Shown: piece after piece, positions 7,865 through 16,440 of the stretch
How positions within the stretch are numbered: position 1 is the stretch's first letter
Layout of the letters: the number at the start of each line of letters is the position of its first letter
Assembly (NCBI RefSeq): GCF_014635325.1
Contig: NZ_BMCT01000002.1
Location: 372,001 to 436,000 of the forward strand
DNA: 64,000 nt
Reading direction: 5' to 3'
DNA from: Azorhizobium oxalatiphilum
Lineage (GTDB): Bacteria; Pseudomonadota; Alphaproteobacteria; Rhizobiales; Xanthobacteraceae
Translations under genes and position numbers: made by a program
Notes under the pieces: model-generated
Database searches by the model: none
What the model saw: only the letters and a program-made list of their open reading frames with translations
What the model was told of the DNA's origin: nothing

Positions 7865-9686
7865 CGAACGTCGGACGGCCGTGGTTGCACTCGCCCGCAT
7901 TGGGGGTGGCCTCCATCTCCCGCAGCAGCGCGTTCATCTCCTCCACCCGCAGGCGGCGGCCGGCGCGCACCGAACCGTGGCAGGCCATGGTGGCGGCCAC
8001 GTGCAGAAGACGCCGCTCCAGAGGCAGGGCATCGTCCCACTCGGCCGCATGCTCGGCGACATCGCGCACCAGCTTGGTCACGTCGGCCTTCGACAGCAGC
8101 GCCGGCACCTCGCGCACCAGCACCGCGCCATGGCCGAAGCTCTCGACCACGAGGCCGAGTGCCTCCAGATCGGCGGCCCGTTCCACCAGCCGATCGGCCT
8201 CGGCGGGATCGAGATCCACCACGGCGGGCACCAGCAGCCCCTGCCGGCCGACGCCGTCGCGCTCCAGCGCGCCCTTCAGCTTCTCATAGACGAGGCGCTC
8301 ATGGGCGGCGTGCTGGTCCACCAGCACCACGCCGTCGCGGGTCTGGGCGACGATATAGGTCTCGTGCAGCTGCGCCCGCGCCGCGCCCAGCGGCCGGTCG
8401 AGGTCGCCGCTGTCCGGCGCGATCTCGGCCGGGCGGGCGTCGGCGGCGGGCGGCCCCATGTCGAAGGTGGACTGCACGGCCATGGCGAAGCCGTCCAGCT
8501 CCGCGTCCGGCGCGGCGGCCGCCGCCGGACGGGCGATGGAAGCCCGCCAGTCATAGCCGCCCGCCGGCACGGGATCGGGCCGGTAGGTGCTGCGCAGCTG
8601 CGGCATGGCTGCGGCGGGGCGCGGCGGCTCCAGTTCGGGCGCGCGAGCCAGCGACACCAGACGGTCGGCCATGCTGGCCGCCGTGCGCGGCACCCGCTCG
8701 GCCAGCGCATCGGTGAGGGTACGCACAAGGAGCGCGCGTACATTGCCGCCGTCGCGGAAGCGCACCTCGGTCTTGGCGGGATGGACGTTCACGTCCACCT
8801 CGCGCGGATCGAGCTGCAGGAACAGCGCCAGCACCGGATAGCGATCGGAGGGCAGCAGGTCGGAATAGGCCGCGCGCAGGGCGCCCATGAGCAGCTTGTC
8901 CTTCACCGGACGGCCGTTCACGAACAGATATTGCGACAGGGAATTGGCCTTGGAGAAGGTAGGCAGGCCGGCAAGTCCGGTCAGTTCCACCCCGCCGCGC
9001 AGGCCGTGCACTGGAATGACATTGCGCCCGACTTCCGCGCCCAGCACGTCGGCCACGCGCGCGGCCCGTCCCGCCTCATCGGCGCTGCGGGCCACCCAGG
9101 TGATGGGCGGGCGCTCGTCGGTGACGAGGGTGAAGGCCGCGTCCGGCCGGGCCAAAGCGAGGCGGCGCACCACGTCCACCGCCGCCGCCGTCTCGGCGCG
9201 GTCGGATTTCAGGAATTTCAGGCGCGCGGGCGTGGCGAAGAACAGGTCGCGCACCTCCACCCGGGTGCCGCCATTGAGCGCTGCCGGGCGCGGCGGGGTG
9301 ACGACGCCGCCCTCCACCCGGATCTCGAACGCATGCGGTGCACCCTTGGGCCGGCTGGCGATGGAGAGCCGCGCCACGGACCCGATGGAGGGCAGTGCCT
9401 CGCCCCGGAAGCCGAGGGTGGAAATGGAGAGAAGATCTTCGGTGGGCAGCTTGGAGGTGGCGTGGCGCTCCACGGCCAATGACAGCTCGTCGGCACTCAT
9501 GCCGCCGCCATTGTCGGAAATGCGGATCAGCAGTCGCCCGCCGCCATCCAGAACCACTTCGATGGCGGATGCGCGGGCATCGAGCGCGTTCTCCACCAGT
9601 TCCTTGACGGCCGCCGCCGGACGCTCCACCACCTCGCCGGCGGCGATGCGGTCGATGAGCACGGGCGGCAGGCGGCGAATGGTCAT
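7818..9686 (-). CDS. mutL: DNA mismatch repair protein MutL (endonuclease type)
   Basis: MutL couples mismatch recognition by MutS to strand removal. The N-terminal GHKL ATPase is complete: ENALDA, DNGGGM and GFRGEALPS. A linker rich in Pro/Ala follows, then the C-terminal dimerisation domain. That domain contains DQHAAHERLVYE at about residue 456, matching the DQHA(X)2E(X)4E endonuclease motif of MutL proteins from bacteria that lack MutH. I chose the ATG at 9686 (622 aa, MTIRRLPPVLIDRIAAGEVVERP), which matches MutL N-termini; a start at 9746 would add 20 unrelated residues. It converges with the EamA gene. Confidence 0.95.
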   Translation of the reverse strand: MTIRRLPPVLIDRIAAGEVVERPAAAVKELVENALDARASAIEVVLDGGGRLLIRISDNGGGMSADELSLAVERHATSKLPTEDLLSISTLGFRGEALPSIGSVARLSIASRPKGAPHAFEIRVEGGVVTPPRPAALNGGTRVEVRDLFFATPARLKFLKSDRAETAAAVDVVRRLALARPDAAFTLVTDERPPITWVARSADEAGRAARVADVLGAEVGRNVIPVHGLRGGVELTGLAGLPTFSKANSLSQYLFVNGRPVKDKLLMGALRAAYSDLLPSDRYPVLALFLQLDPREVDVNVHPAKTEVRFRDGGNVRALLVRTLTDALAERVPRTAASMADRLVSLARAPELEPPRPAAAMPQLRSTYRPDPVPAGGYDWRASIARPAAAAAPDAELDGFAMAVQSTFDMGPPAADARPAEIAPDSGDLDRPLGAARAQLHETYIVAQTRDGVVLVDQHAAHERLVYEKLKGALERDGVGRQGLLVPAVVDLDPAEADRLVERAADLEALGLVVESFGHGAVLVREVPALLSKADVTKLVRDVAEHAAEWDDALPLERRLLHVAATMACHGSVRAGRRLRVEEMNALLREMEATPNAGECNHGRPTFVTLSLADVEKLFARR

Positions 9687-9795
9687 GGGCGGACGCGACT
9701 CGGAGATTCTGGGAGCCGCAATCCTACAGGGGCGGACGCCCGCCACCTAGCCGAGGGCCTGTGGCCTGTGCATGGCGGGGATGAAACCGTCCGGA

Positions 9796-10218
9796 TCAGA
9801 ACGACATGGAATGGTCGGAGCCGGAATGGCGGTCGGGCCCGCTGTCATCGTCATCGTCGGTCTCGAAGACCTCGCGCAAGGCGGCGTCGATGCCGACGAT
9901 GGTATACGGCTTGGGCACGCTGAGCGCGCCGTGGAAGCGCTCGGGAAAGCTCTGCGGGGCCACATGGCCGCTGCAGAAGATCAGCGGAATGCCCCGATCC
10001 GCCAGAATGTCGGCGGCGGAAAACACCACGTCCCCATGCAGATTCACGTCGAGGATGGCCGCATCCATCTGCGCCCTCTCGGCCAGACGCATGGCGTCAC
10101 CGAGCGTGCCGGCCGGGCCGACCACGTCGTAGCCAAGGGCCTCGAGGTTGTCCTGAAGGCCGAGGGCCACCAGAAACTCGTCCTCGACGATCAAGATACG
10201 CTTTGCAGAACGACCCAT
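9796..10218 (-). CDS. Single-domain response regulator
   Basis: A 140-residue stand-alone receiver domain. Acidic pocket residues E12 and D13, the phosphoacceptor D57 (AILDVNLHG), S83 and K103 (VPKPY) are all present, so it should be phosphorylatable. There is no output domain; the last 20 residues are Asp/His/Ser-rich (TDDDDDSGPDRHSGSDHS). Such proteins usually relay phosphate or act by protein contact. The upstream region carries a GGAAC-N17-CGTT sequence, so general stress control by EcfG is likely. No histidine kinase gene is adjacent. Confidence 0.85.
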   Translation of the reverse strand: MGRSAKRILIVEDEFLVALGLQDNLEALGYDVVGPAGTLGDAMRLAERAQMDAAILDVNLHGDVVFSAADILADRGIPLIFCSGHVAPQSFPERFHGALSVPKPYTIVGIDAALREVFETDDDDDSGPDRHSGSDHSMSF

Positions 10219-10234
10219 GATCCAGATGCCTCAA

Positions 10235-10264
10235 ATTCCCCCGTCAGCCATCTAACGGGGGAAT
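10235..10264. repeat. Perfect inverted repeat upstream of the response regulator
   Basis: ATTCCCCCGT at 10235-10244 is the exact reverse complement of ACGGGGGAAT at 10255-10264, with a 10-nt loop. On the minus strand the hairpin lies between efp and the response regulator and is followed only by TTTGAGG, so it is a poor terminator. Its first arm overlaps the -10 element of the EcfG-like promoter, so an operator or a 5'-UTR hairpin is possible. Confidence 0.5.
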
Positions 10265-10279
10265 CAGGACTCTGGTTCC
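10254..10279 (-). promoter_or_regulatory. EcfG-type general stress promoter of the response regulator
   Basis: On the minus strand GGAAC (10279-10275) is followed after 17 nt by CGTT (10257-10254). GGAAC-N16/17-CGTT is the established consensus for the alphaproteobacterial general-stress sigma factor EcfG. The start codon at 10218 would follow a leader of about 30 nt. Confidence 0.6.
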
Positions 10280-10328
10280 GCTGGATAAGGATACCGTCGA
10301 ACAATCCGTTCGAAGGTCAGTCGGTGCC

Positions 10329-10898
10329 TCAGTCCTTGGCGCGTTCCACGTAGGAGGCATCCGCCGTCAGGATGACGATGCGGGTGCCGGACGCCACGTG
10401 CGGGGGCACCATGGTGCGCACGCCGTTGGACAGCATGGCGGGCTTGTAGGAGGAGGATGCCGTCTGGCCCTTCACGGTCGGCTCGGTGTCCACGATCTCC
10501 AGCGTCACGCGCGCCGGCAGGTCGATGGCGATGGCGTTGCCGTTATAGGTGGAGAGCATGCATTCCATGCCTTCCTGCAGATACACGGACTGCTCGCCGA
10601 CCACGTCCTTGGGGACCGCGATCTGCTCGTAATTGTCCGGGTTCATGAAGGTGTAGCCGTCGCTGTCCTCATAGAGGTAGGTGTGCGGCCGATCTTCCAC
10701 ATAGGCGCGCTCCACCTGCTCGGTGGTGCGATAGCGCTCGGACACCTTCACGCCGTCGGAGATGCGGCGCATGTCAAGCTGGGTGACGGGCGTGCCCTTG
10801 CCGGGGTGGATGTTCTCGGCGCTGAGAATGACGTAGAGCTTGTCGTCCATCTCGACGACATTGCCCTTGCGCAGAGAGCTGGCGATGACCTTGACCAC
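10329..10898 (-). CDS. efp: Translation elongation factor P
   Basis: EF-P relieves ribosome stalling at polyproline stretches. The 189-residue protein has the three-domain layout: a KOW-like domain I and two OB folds. The modification site is conserved: Lys34 in HPGKGTPV at the tip of domain I, exactly the position beta-lysylated in E. coli. The gene is divergent from epmA, the ligase that modifies this lysine, 159 bp away. Confidence 0.97.
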   Translation of the reverse strand: MVKVIASSLRKGNVVEMDDKLYVILSAENIHPGKGTPVTQLDMRRISDGVKVSERYRTTEQVERAYVEDRPHTYLYEDSDGYTFMNPDNYEQIAVPKDVVGEQSVYLQEGMECMLSTYNGNAIAIDLPARVTLEIVDTEPTVKGQTASSSYKPAMLSNGVRTMVPPHVASGTRIVILTADASYVERAKD

Positions 10899-11057
10899 GG
10901 TTTCTCTTCCTCAGACAGATTTTGGCGGCATGCCGCAAAGTTTGATCGGGGCGCAACATAGCGATCTTCTCGATTTGCGCCAGCCTCGGCCCGGTCTTTT
11001 CCGGATGTGCCCGTTCCGCCCCCGTTTCTGAGGCCCGGTTTTTAGGGTTCCGCAGCC

Positions 11058-12116
11058 ATGCGCTTTTACCCCGACAACACTCCGTGGTGGTCCCGCGCAC
11101 TCTACGCCGACCGCCGCCCCTTCCTGATCGCCCGCAACCGCATCATCGCGGCCATCCGCGCGGATTTCGACGCGCAGGATTTCGTCGAGGTGGAGACGCC
11201 GGTCCTCCAGCATTCGCCGGGCAACGAGGCGCATCTGCACGCCTTCGCCACCGAATGGCATCGGCCGGAGGGCGGCACGCTGCCCTATTATCTGCGCACC
11301 TCGCCGGAATTCTCCGCCAAGAAGCTGCTGGCGGCAGGCGAGCCGCGCATCTTCGAACTGGCCCGGGTGTTCCGCGACCGCGAGCGCGGCGCGACCCATC
11401 ATCCCGAATTCACCATGCTGGAATGGTATCGCGCCAAGGAGCCCTATGAGGCGCTCATGACCGATTGCGCCCGCCTCATGGGAATCGCCGCCAGGGCCGG
11501 CGGCGTGCACGTGCTCTCGCACCGGGACCGCACCTGCGATCCCTTCGCCACGCCGGAACGCCTCACCGTCATGGATGCCTTCCGGCGGCATGCCGGCATC
11601 CACCTCTCGCCCTTCCTGGCCGGCCCCGGCACGGAGCCCGAGGCCGCGCCCTTCGCCCGCGCCGCAAAGGCCGCCGGCATCCGGGTCGCCGAAGACGACA
11701 CATGGGCAGACGTCTTCTCCCGCGTTCTGGTGGAGAAGGTGGAGCCTCAGCTCGGCAACGGCGTGCCGACGATCCTGTGCGAATATCCCACCAGCGAGGC
11801 CGCCCTCGCCCGCCCCAAGCCCTCCGACACGCGCGTGGCGGAACGCTTCGAGCTCTATGCCTGCGGCGTGGAACTGGCCAATGCCTTCGGCGAATTGACC
11901 GATCCGGACGAGCAGCGCCGGCGGTTCGAAGTGGAGATGGACGAGAAGGCCCGCCTCTATGGCGAGCGCTATCCCATCGACGAGGGCTTCCTCACGGCGC
12001 TCGCCCAGATGCCGCCCGCCAGCGGCTGTGCGCTGGGGCTGGACCGGCTGGTCATGCTCGCCAGCGGCGCCCGGAAGATCGAGGATGTCCTATGGGCATC
12101 GGTAGAAATACGGTGA
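11058..12116 (+). CDS. epmA: EF-P--(R)-beta-lysine ligase EpmA
   Basis: A 352-residue truncated class II lysyl-tRNA synthetase paralogue (also GenX/PoxA/YjeA). It keeps the class II catalytic core: motif 1 region VEVETPVLQ, motif 2 RVFRDRERGATHHPEFTMLEW and motif 3 GLDRLVML near the C-terminus. It lacks the N-terminal anticodon-binding domain of LysRS. EpmA attaches beta-lysine to Lys34 of EF-P, and the divergent efp gene supports this. The partner EpmB (lysine 2,3-aminomutase) is not in this window; a DoxX-like gene follows instead. Confidence 0.95.
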   Translation: MRFYPDNTPWWSRALYADRRPFLIARNRIIAAIRADFDAQDFVEVETPVLQHSPGNEAHLHAFATEWHRPEGGTLPYYLRTSPEFSAKKLLAAGEPRIFELARVFRDRERGATHHPEFTMLEWYRAKEPYEALMTDCARLMGIAARAGGVHVLSHRDRTCDPFATPERLTVMDAFRRHAGIHLSPFLAGPGTEPEAAPFARAAKAAGIRVAEDDTWADVFSRVLVEKVEPQLGNGVPTILCEYPTSEAALARPKPSDTRVAERFELYACGVELANAFGELTDPDEQRRRFEVEMDEKARLYGERYPIDEGFLTALAQMPPASGCALGLDRLVMLASGARKIEDVLWASVEIR

Positions 12117-12204
12117 CACCGTTTCGCCTCATTTTGCGATGCGTCAATGCCCGTTTCCGCACAGAGTCGAATGGTCGCACCCATCGACAAGCGGAGATCA
12201 AACA

Positions 12205-12681
12205 ATGTCTATCGGCGTTTCCAAGGGCGGCCCGCTCGCTGCCGGCAACGGCGGTTTCGTGCGGCGCCTCATCGGCCCAGTCACCCTCCCCAATCGCTTC
12301 GACCTGACGGACGGCATGAATGTCCTGCGCATGGTCGCGGGGCTTTGGTACCTGCCGCACGTCTATCAGAAGCTTTCGGGGATCGAGGGCTCGCTGAAGT
12401 TCTTCGCCTCCGCCGGCCTTACCCCCGCGCCCCTGTTCCTCGGCCTCGCCATCGTGTTCGAGAGCCTGGCCTTCATCGGCCTGACGTTCGGCCTGTTCAC
12501 CCGCTGGATCGGCCTCGTCTCGTTCGGCTGCATGGCGGTCGCGGCCTACGCCATCCTCCAGACCAAGGGCATCAACTGGTACTGGGCCAAGGGCGGCGAG
12601 GAATATCTGGCCTTCTGGGCCTTCGCCTCGCTGGCCATCGCCATCGATGCGTGGCGCAAGGAACAGGCGCTGGCAAAGTGA
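12205..12681 (+). CDS. DoxX-family membrane protein
   Basis: A 158-residue protein with four predicted helices starting after a polar N-terminus of about 45 residues. The pattern RMVAGLWYLPHVYQKLSG followed by helices around residues 75-140 fits the DoxX/DoxD-like superfamily, small membrane proteins of which some are linked to thiol or redox homeostasis. The ATG at 12205 was chosen because GCGGAG precedes it by 9 nt; longer frames upstream lack a ribosome site. A strong terminator follows. Role unknown. Confidence 0.75.
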   Translation: MSIGVSKGGPLAAGNGGFVRRLIGPVTLPNRFDLTDGMNVLRMVAGLWYLPHVYQKLSGIEGSLKFFASAGLTPAPLFLGLAIVFESLAFIGLTFGLFTRWIGLVSFGCMAVAAYAILQTKGINWYWAKGGEEYLAFWAFASLAIAIDAWRKEQALAK

Positions 12682-12713
12682 GCGCCGCCTGAATTCGGTC
12701 GGCAGATCACCAA

Positions 12714-12751
12714 GGGGCCGGACGGAGCAAGCCGTCCGGCCCCTGTCTTTT
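12714..12751 (+). terminator. Rho-independent terminator after the DoxX-like gene
   Basis: A perfect 12-bp GC stem (12714-12725 with 12732-12743), a 6-nt loop and TGTCTTTT downstream. It lies 33 bp after the DoxX stop and directly abuts the 3' end of convergent rnhB. Confidence 0.85.
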
Positions 12752-13477
12752 CTACACTGGCTCCGAAGGCAGCAGCGCCGCCAGCGGCACGTTCTCCGGC
12801 TCGTCCAGCGCGAACAGCACCAGTTGCTGCGCCCGCACCGGCGCGAAGCTGGTGCGGTGGTGGCGGCAGGGGCCGAGGCGCCGGAGCGCCGAGCCGTGTT
12901 CGGCCGTGCCATAGCCCATGTGCCGCTCGAACCCGTAACCGGGAAAGGCGGCGCCCAGAGAGGTCATCAGCCGGTCGCGCGTCACCTTGGCGACGATGGA
13001 CGCCGCCGCGATGGATGCCACCAGCGCATCGCCGCCGATCACCATCTCCACTTCGCAGGGCATGGGCGGGCGGTCGTTGCCGTCCACGAACACCAGTTGC
13101 GGGGCGGACGGCAGGCCGTGCACCGCATTGGCCAGCGCCCAGAGGGTCGCCTGCCGGATGTTGTCGCGGTCGATGCGGGCCGGCGGCGCGAGGGTCACGG
13201 ACACCTCGGCGGTGGCGTAGATCTCCTCGAACAGGGCTTCCCGCCGCGCGGCCGAAAGCTTCTTGGAATCATCGAGTCCAACAGGAATGCGCTTGGGGTC
13301 GAGCACCACGGCGGCGGCCACCACCGGGCCGGCCAGCGGCCCCCGTCCGGCCTCATCGGCGCCGGCCACGGGCGTAAAACCGTTCTTGTAGGCGGCACGC
13401 TCGCGCTTGAAGCCGAGGCCACCCTGCACCTTGGCCGTCCGTGCCGGACGCCCCGTGCGACTCACTTTTTCCGTCAT
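12752..13477 (-). CDS. rnhB: Ribonuclease HII
   Basis: RNase HII cleaves RNA in RNA-DNA hybrids and single ribonucleotides in DNA. The 241-residue protein has the type 2 signature [14 protein letters not shown] (Asp41 and Glu42 catalytic) and LVFVDGND, and [11 protein letters not shown] in the C-terminal half. An N-terminal basic extension of about 35 residues ([20 protein letters not shown]) precedes the domain, as is common in rhizobial homologues. Upstream, 13478-13619 carries no gene that I can see. Confidence 0.95.
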   Translation of the reverse strand: MTEKVSRTGRPARTAKVQGGLGFKRERAAYKNGFTPVAGADEAGRGPLAGPVVAAAVVLDPKRIPVGLDDSKKLSAARREALFEEIYATAEVSVTLAPPARIDRDNIRQATLWALANAVHGLPSAPQLVFVDGNDRPPMPCEVEMVIGGDALVASIAAASIVAKVTRDRLMTSLGAAFPGYGFERHMGYGTAEHGSALRRLGPCRHHRTSFAPVRAQQLVLFALDEPENVPLAALLPSEPV

Positions 13478-13619
13478 GGGTGGAGATTGGTTCCCCTTGG
13501 GTCCGCTGGCAACGGGACAGCGCGCCGCGCGACAGGCAGGACGCAGTTTCAGATGTCATCGATAAGGATGCGGGATCAAGTCGGATGTGCCGGGATAGGT
13601 TGACCTCAGACCGGTGCCA

Positions 13620-14264
13620 TCACCCAATCTGCCCCCGAAGAGTCGGCCTCTTCGTCTCTGCGCGATCAATGCGCTGGCGACGTTTGATGATTATCGCCGC
13701 AACAAGCCCATAGACGACTCGCGTAAGCACGCACCCCAACACCACAAACATAGATCCAATTATTATTTTGGACAAATTTATACCAAGTACAACCAGCGCC
13801 AACCCAACCACAAACATTGCCAACGGCAAAATATATGCAAAAGAAAGCCACACCACCACATAATAGATCATATAATCGACATGCGTAAACTTATCATTCA
13901 TGAACCCCGCAAGCTGAAGCAGCTTCCGCAGGAACGGGGGCGCAAGAGGACGGTCCGGCGCGAGTCCGCTGCGAATACGCTCAAGGCGATCGCGGTACAG
14001 TTTCGCGATACTGCCCGCGCCAAGTGAAAAAATGGCGATAAACACAAGCCAATAAAGAGGTCCATCCACCGGGATGCCTGCAGCTCGCGCGACGAATGAG
14101 GTCATGATTAACGCGACAGGGTGGAATAAAACCATCGTCGCAACGAAAAACGCTAGATATTTTCCTCGGTCAGGATTTTCTCGAAAAGATTCGGGCTTAA
14201 GTCTCAGGAGCCGCGCAATGGCTTTTCCGCGCGGCGGCAACTTCTCATACTCGCTCTCAGACAT
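13620..14264 (-). CDS. Orphan integral membrane protein, AT-rich, function unknown
   Basis: Not recognised. From the ATG at 14264 the protein is 214 residues: a cytoplasmic N-terminus (MSESEYEKLPPRGKAIARLL), two helices at about 37-57 and 68-90, a basic loop, then two long helices at about 135-190, and a basic tail (IIIKRRQRIDRAETKR). A GTG at 14303 would add 13 residues but has no ribosome site. The first two thirds of its + strand (about 13700-13900) is visibly AT-rich with A/T in third positions, unlike all neighbours, suggesting recent acquisition. The neighbours give no functional clue. Confidence 0.6.
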   Translation of the reverse strand: MSESEYEKLPPRGKAIARLLRLKPESFRENPDRGKYLAFFVATMVLFHPVALIMTSFVARAAGIPVDGPLYWLVFIAIFSLGAGSIAKLYRDRLERIRSGLAPDRPLAPPFLRKLLQLAGFMNDKFTHVDYMIYYVVVWLSFAYILPLAMFVVGLALVVLGINLSKIIIGSMFVVLGCVLTRVVYGLVAAIIIKRRQRIDRAETKRPTLRGQIG

Positions 14265-14788
14265 CAGCCCCACCACACAAGGGCCGGCAAAGCCGGCGCT
14301 CACCCACTCATGCGCTTATTGAGCGCCACGGAGGCTATGCCATGATCTTCCCGATCGCTTCTCGGCCGTAAAGCCAAGTCGGCGCAGATTGGAATAATAC
14401 CGACCTGCCGCGTCTAGACCCCGTTGAGGTGCGGCAGGTCAAATTATGGTGGAGACCGCTCGCACGAAGAATGGCGCGCAATCATCCGATCAAGACGACT
14501 GGAGTCGCCAATAGAGGCCGATCACCGATAGGACCGCGCCCCCGGTAAGTCCGGCGGCTCGATCAGATTAAACGGCGTGTCCATCGTTGTGCGGACAACC
14601 GTGTCGAGAACGCCTGCCAGAGTCGGCGTCGGCGATCCGCCCGCGCTGCACAAGCTTGACGGGGCGCCACCGCGCCGCCACTGATCCGCCGTCAGGTGGC
14701 GTTTTTATGGTACGGGATTGAACCGGACCACCCCGCCGGCATTGTCCCAAGCGGGGCCGTGGGAGCCCGGAGCCACCGGGAGGGCGAC
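14265..14788. other. 524-bp gap without an intact gene
   Basis: No convincing open frame was found on either strand. It contains a 10-bp inverted repeat (14402-14411 with 14431-14440, 19-nt loop) not followed by T, and a terminator-like hairpin at 14676-14706. Short minus-strand fragments around 14480-14650 have moderately coding-like codon use but are broken by stops, so a decayed gene beside the AT-rich orphan is possible but unproven. The last 80 bp should hold the promoter of the downstream peptidase gene. Confidence 0.4.
14676..14706 (+). terminator. Terminator-like hairpin
   Basis: CGCCACTGA (14676-14684) pairs with TCA-G-GTGGCG (14692-14701) with one bulged G, followed by TTTTT. It ends 82 bp before the next start codon, with no intact + strand gene upstream, so it may be the remains of a lost transcription unit or an attenuator. 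Confidence 0.5.
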
Positions 14789-15664
14789 ATGCGTCTGGAC
14801 GACTTCCGACCGAGCGACAATGTGGAGGACCGGCGCGGCATGCGCATGCCCGGCGGCGGACGGGGTGGCCTCGGCATCGGCACCATCATCGTCGTTGGCC
14901 TCGTGGGCTGGGCGCTGGGCATCAACCCGCTCGTCCTGCTCTCCGGCCTCGAATCCATGCAGGGTGGCGGCAGCTATCAGCAAAGCGCGCCGCAGCAGCA
15001 GGGCCGCACCGGAGCGCCGGACGACCAGCTCGGCCAGTTCGCCGCCAAGGTGCTGGCCAGCACCGAGCAGGTGTGGACCGACATCTTCCGCGGCCAGGGC
15101 AAGACCTATCAGGATCCGAAGATGGTCCTGTTCACGGGTCAGGTGCGCTCGGCCTGCGGCGATGCCAGCGCGGCCATGGGGCCGTTCTATTGCCCCTCGG
15201 ACCAGAAGGTCTATCTGGACCTCAGCTTCTTCCAGGATCTCGCCACCCGCTTTCGCGCGCCTGGCGATTTCGCCTCGGCCTATGTGATCGCCCACGAGGT
15301 GGGCCACCACGTGCAGAACATCACCGGCATCCTGCCCAAGCTCCAGCAGGCGCAGCGGCAGGCCTCCACCAAGCGCGAGGCCAACGGCATCTCCGTGCGC
15401 TCCGAGCTGATGGCCGATTGCCTCGCAGGCGTCTGGGCCTATCACGCCAACGAGCGCTACCGGGTGCTGGAGCCCGGCGATGTGGAGGAAGGCATCGCCG
15501 CCGCCTCGGCGGTGGGCGACGACCGTCTGCAGCGGCAGGCGCAGGGCACGGTGGTGCCGGACAGTTTCACCCACGGCTCCTCGCAGCAGCGCGTGAACTG
15601 GTTCATGCGCGGACTGAAGAGCGGCTCCATGCAGCAGTGCAACACCTTGCAGGGAGCCATCTGA
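14789..15664 (+). CDS. YpfJ-type putative neutral zinc metallopeptidase
   Basis: A 291-residue membrane-anchored protein: cytoplasmic N-terminus with RRGMRMPGGGRGG, one helix at about residues 33-55 (IGTIIVVGLVGWALGINPLVLL), then an extracytoplasmic domain. That domain contains the zinc-binding HEVGHH at about residue 169 (HEXXH) and a downstream Glu in SELMADCLAGVWA. These match the YpfJ/Zn_peptidase family; the substrate is not established. The ATG at 14789 is preceded by GGAGGG. Its stop overlaps the moaB start (TGATG), so the two are translationally coupled. Confidence 0.88.
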   Translation: MRLDDFRPSDNVEDRRGMRMPGGGRGGLGIGTIIVVGLVGWALGINPLVLLSGLESMQGGGSYQQSAPQQQGRTGAPDDQLGQFAAKVLASTEQVWTDIFRGQGKTYQDPKMVLFTGQVRSACGDASAAMGPFYCPSDQKVYLDLSFFQDLATRFRAPGDFASAYVIAHEVGHHVQNITGILPKLQQAQRQASTKREANGISVRSELMADCLAGVWAYHANERYRVLEPGDVEEGIAAASAVGDDRLQRQAQGTVVPDSFTHGSSQQRVNWFMRGLKSGSMQQCNTLQGAI

Positions 15665-16227
15665 TGCCCGGCCTCGACGAGACGCGTCCGTTCGTTCCGC
15701 TCAACATCGCGGTGCTGACCATTTCCGACACCCGCACGCTGGCGGACGACCGCTCCGGCAACGTGCTGGCCGAGCGCCTCACCACCGCCGGCCACACGCT
15801 CGCCGACCGCAGGATCGTCACCGACGACGTGGAGGCGATCCGCGACGTGGTGAAAGGCTGGATCGCCGACAAGGCGGTGGATGTGGTCATCACCACCGGC
15901 GGCACCGGCTTCACCGGCCGCGACGTGACGCCGGAGGCGCTGGAGCCTTTGTTCGAGAAGCGCATGGAGGGCTTCTCGACGGTGTTCCACATCATCTCCT
16001 TCGCCAAGATCGGCACCTCGACCCTGCAGAGCCGGGCGACGGCGGGGGTGGCGAACGCCACCTACATCTTCTGCCTGCCGGGCTCGCCGGGCGCCTGCAA
16101 GGACGGCTGGGACGAGATCCTCGTCAACCAGCTCGACGTGCGCTTCCGCCCCTGCAACTTCGTGGAAATCCTGCCGCGTCTCGATGAGCACCTGAAGCGC
16201 GCCAAGGCCCAGGGCGCCACGGTCTGA
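15664..16227 (+). CDS. moaB: Molybdenum cofactor biosynthesis protein MoaB
   Basis: A 187-residue MoaB/MogA-fold protein: NIAVLTISDTRTLADDRSG at the N-terminus, the nucleotide/pterin-binding TTGGTGFTGRDVTPEA loop, and LPGSPGACKDGW near the C-terminus. The family adenylylates molybdopterin or acts in a related step of molybdenum cofactor synthesis. The start at 15664 overlaps the previous stop. No other mo genes are present here, so the coupling to the metallopeptidase gene is positional only. Confidence 0.92.
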   Translation: MPGLDETRPFVPLNIAVLTISDTRTLADDRSGNVLAERLTTAGHTLADRRIVTDDVEAIRDVVKGWIADKAVDVVITTGGTGFTGRDVTPEALEPLFEKRMEGFSTVFHIISFAKIGTSTLQSRATAGVANATYIFCLPGSPGACKDGWDEILVNQLDVRFRPCNFVEILPRLDEHLKRAKAQGATV

Positions 16228-16283
16228 GGAGGCGGTAGGCAGGAGGTTCGGCATTAATGCCGGACGCTGATGCCACAAAGCAA

Positions 16284-16393
16284 CGTCATGGCCGGGCTTG
16301 TCCCGGCCATCCACGCCGGGCCGACAATGCAGACCTCGGAAGACTGATCTCAGTGGCACTGCGTGGATGCCCGGGACAAGCCCGGGCATGACG
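16284..16393. repeat. Dispersed palindromic repeat, copy A (two arms)
   Basis: The left arm at 16284-16316 and the right arm at 16361-16393 are 33-bp inverted copies with two mismatches. Each arm is itself palindromic around CCGGGCTTGTCCCGG. Positions 16284-16316 are identical to 39399-39431, and the arms are near-identical to 53425-53534. It lies between moaB and a convergent gene, a typical site for REP-like elements. Confidence 0.8.
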
Positions 16394-16440
16394 GCCTATT
16401 GCTGAATGCATGCCGCTCTGCGATTGCCCGGTGGGTCTCC

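Noticed and set aside
7881-9482. 533-codon plus-strand frame opposite mutL
   Set aside because: Antisense to a complete MutL with all motifs; low-complexity His/Gly/Arg content.
14448-14516. 22-codon frame starting ATGGTGGAG in the gap before the metallopeptidase
   Set aside because: No ribosome site, no conserved features, and it ends in a stop after 22 codons.
16284-16393. Repeats considered as a CRISPR-like array or insertion sequence
   Set aside because: Only two inverted arms per site, no regular spacers, no direct-repeat series and no transposase; they fit a REP-like element.
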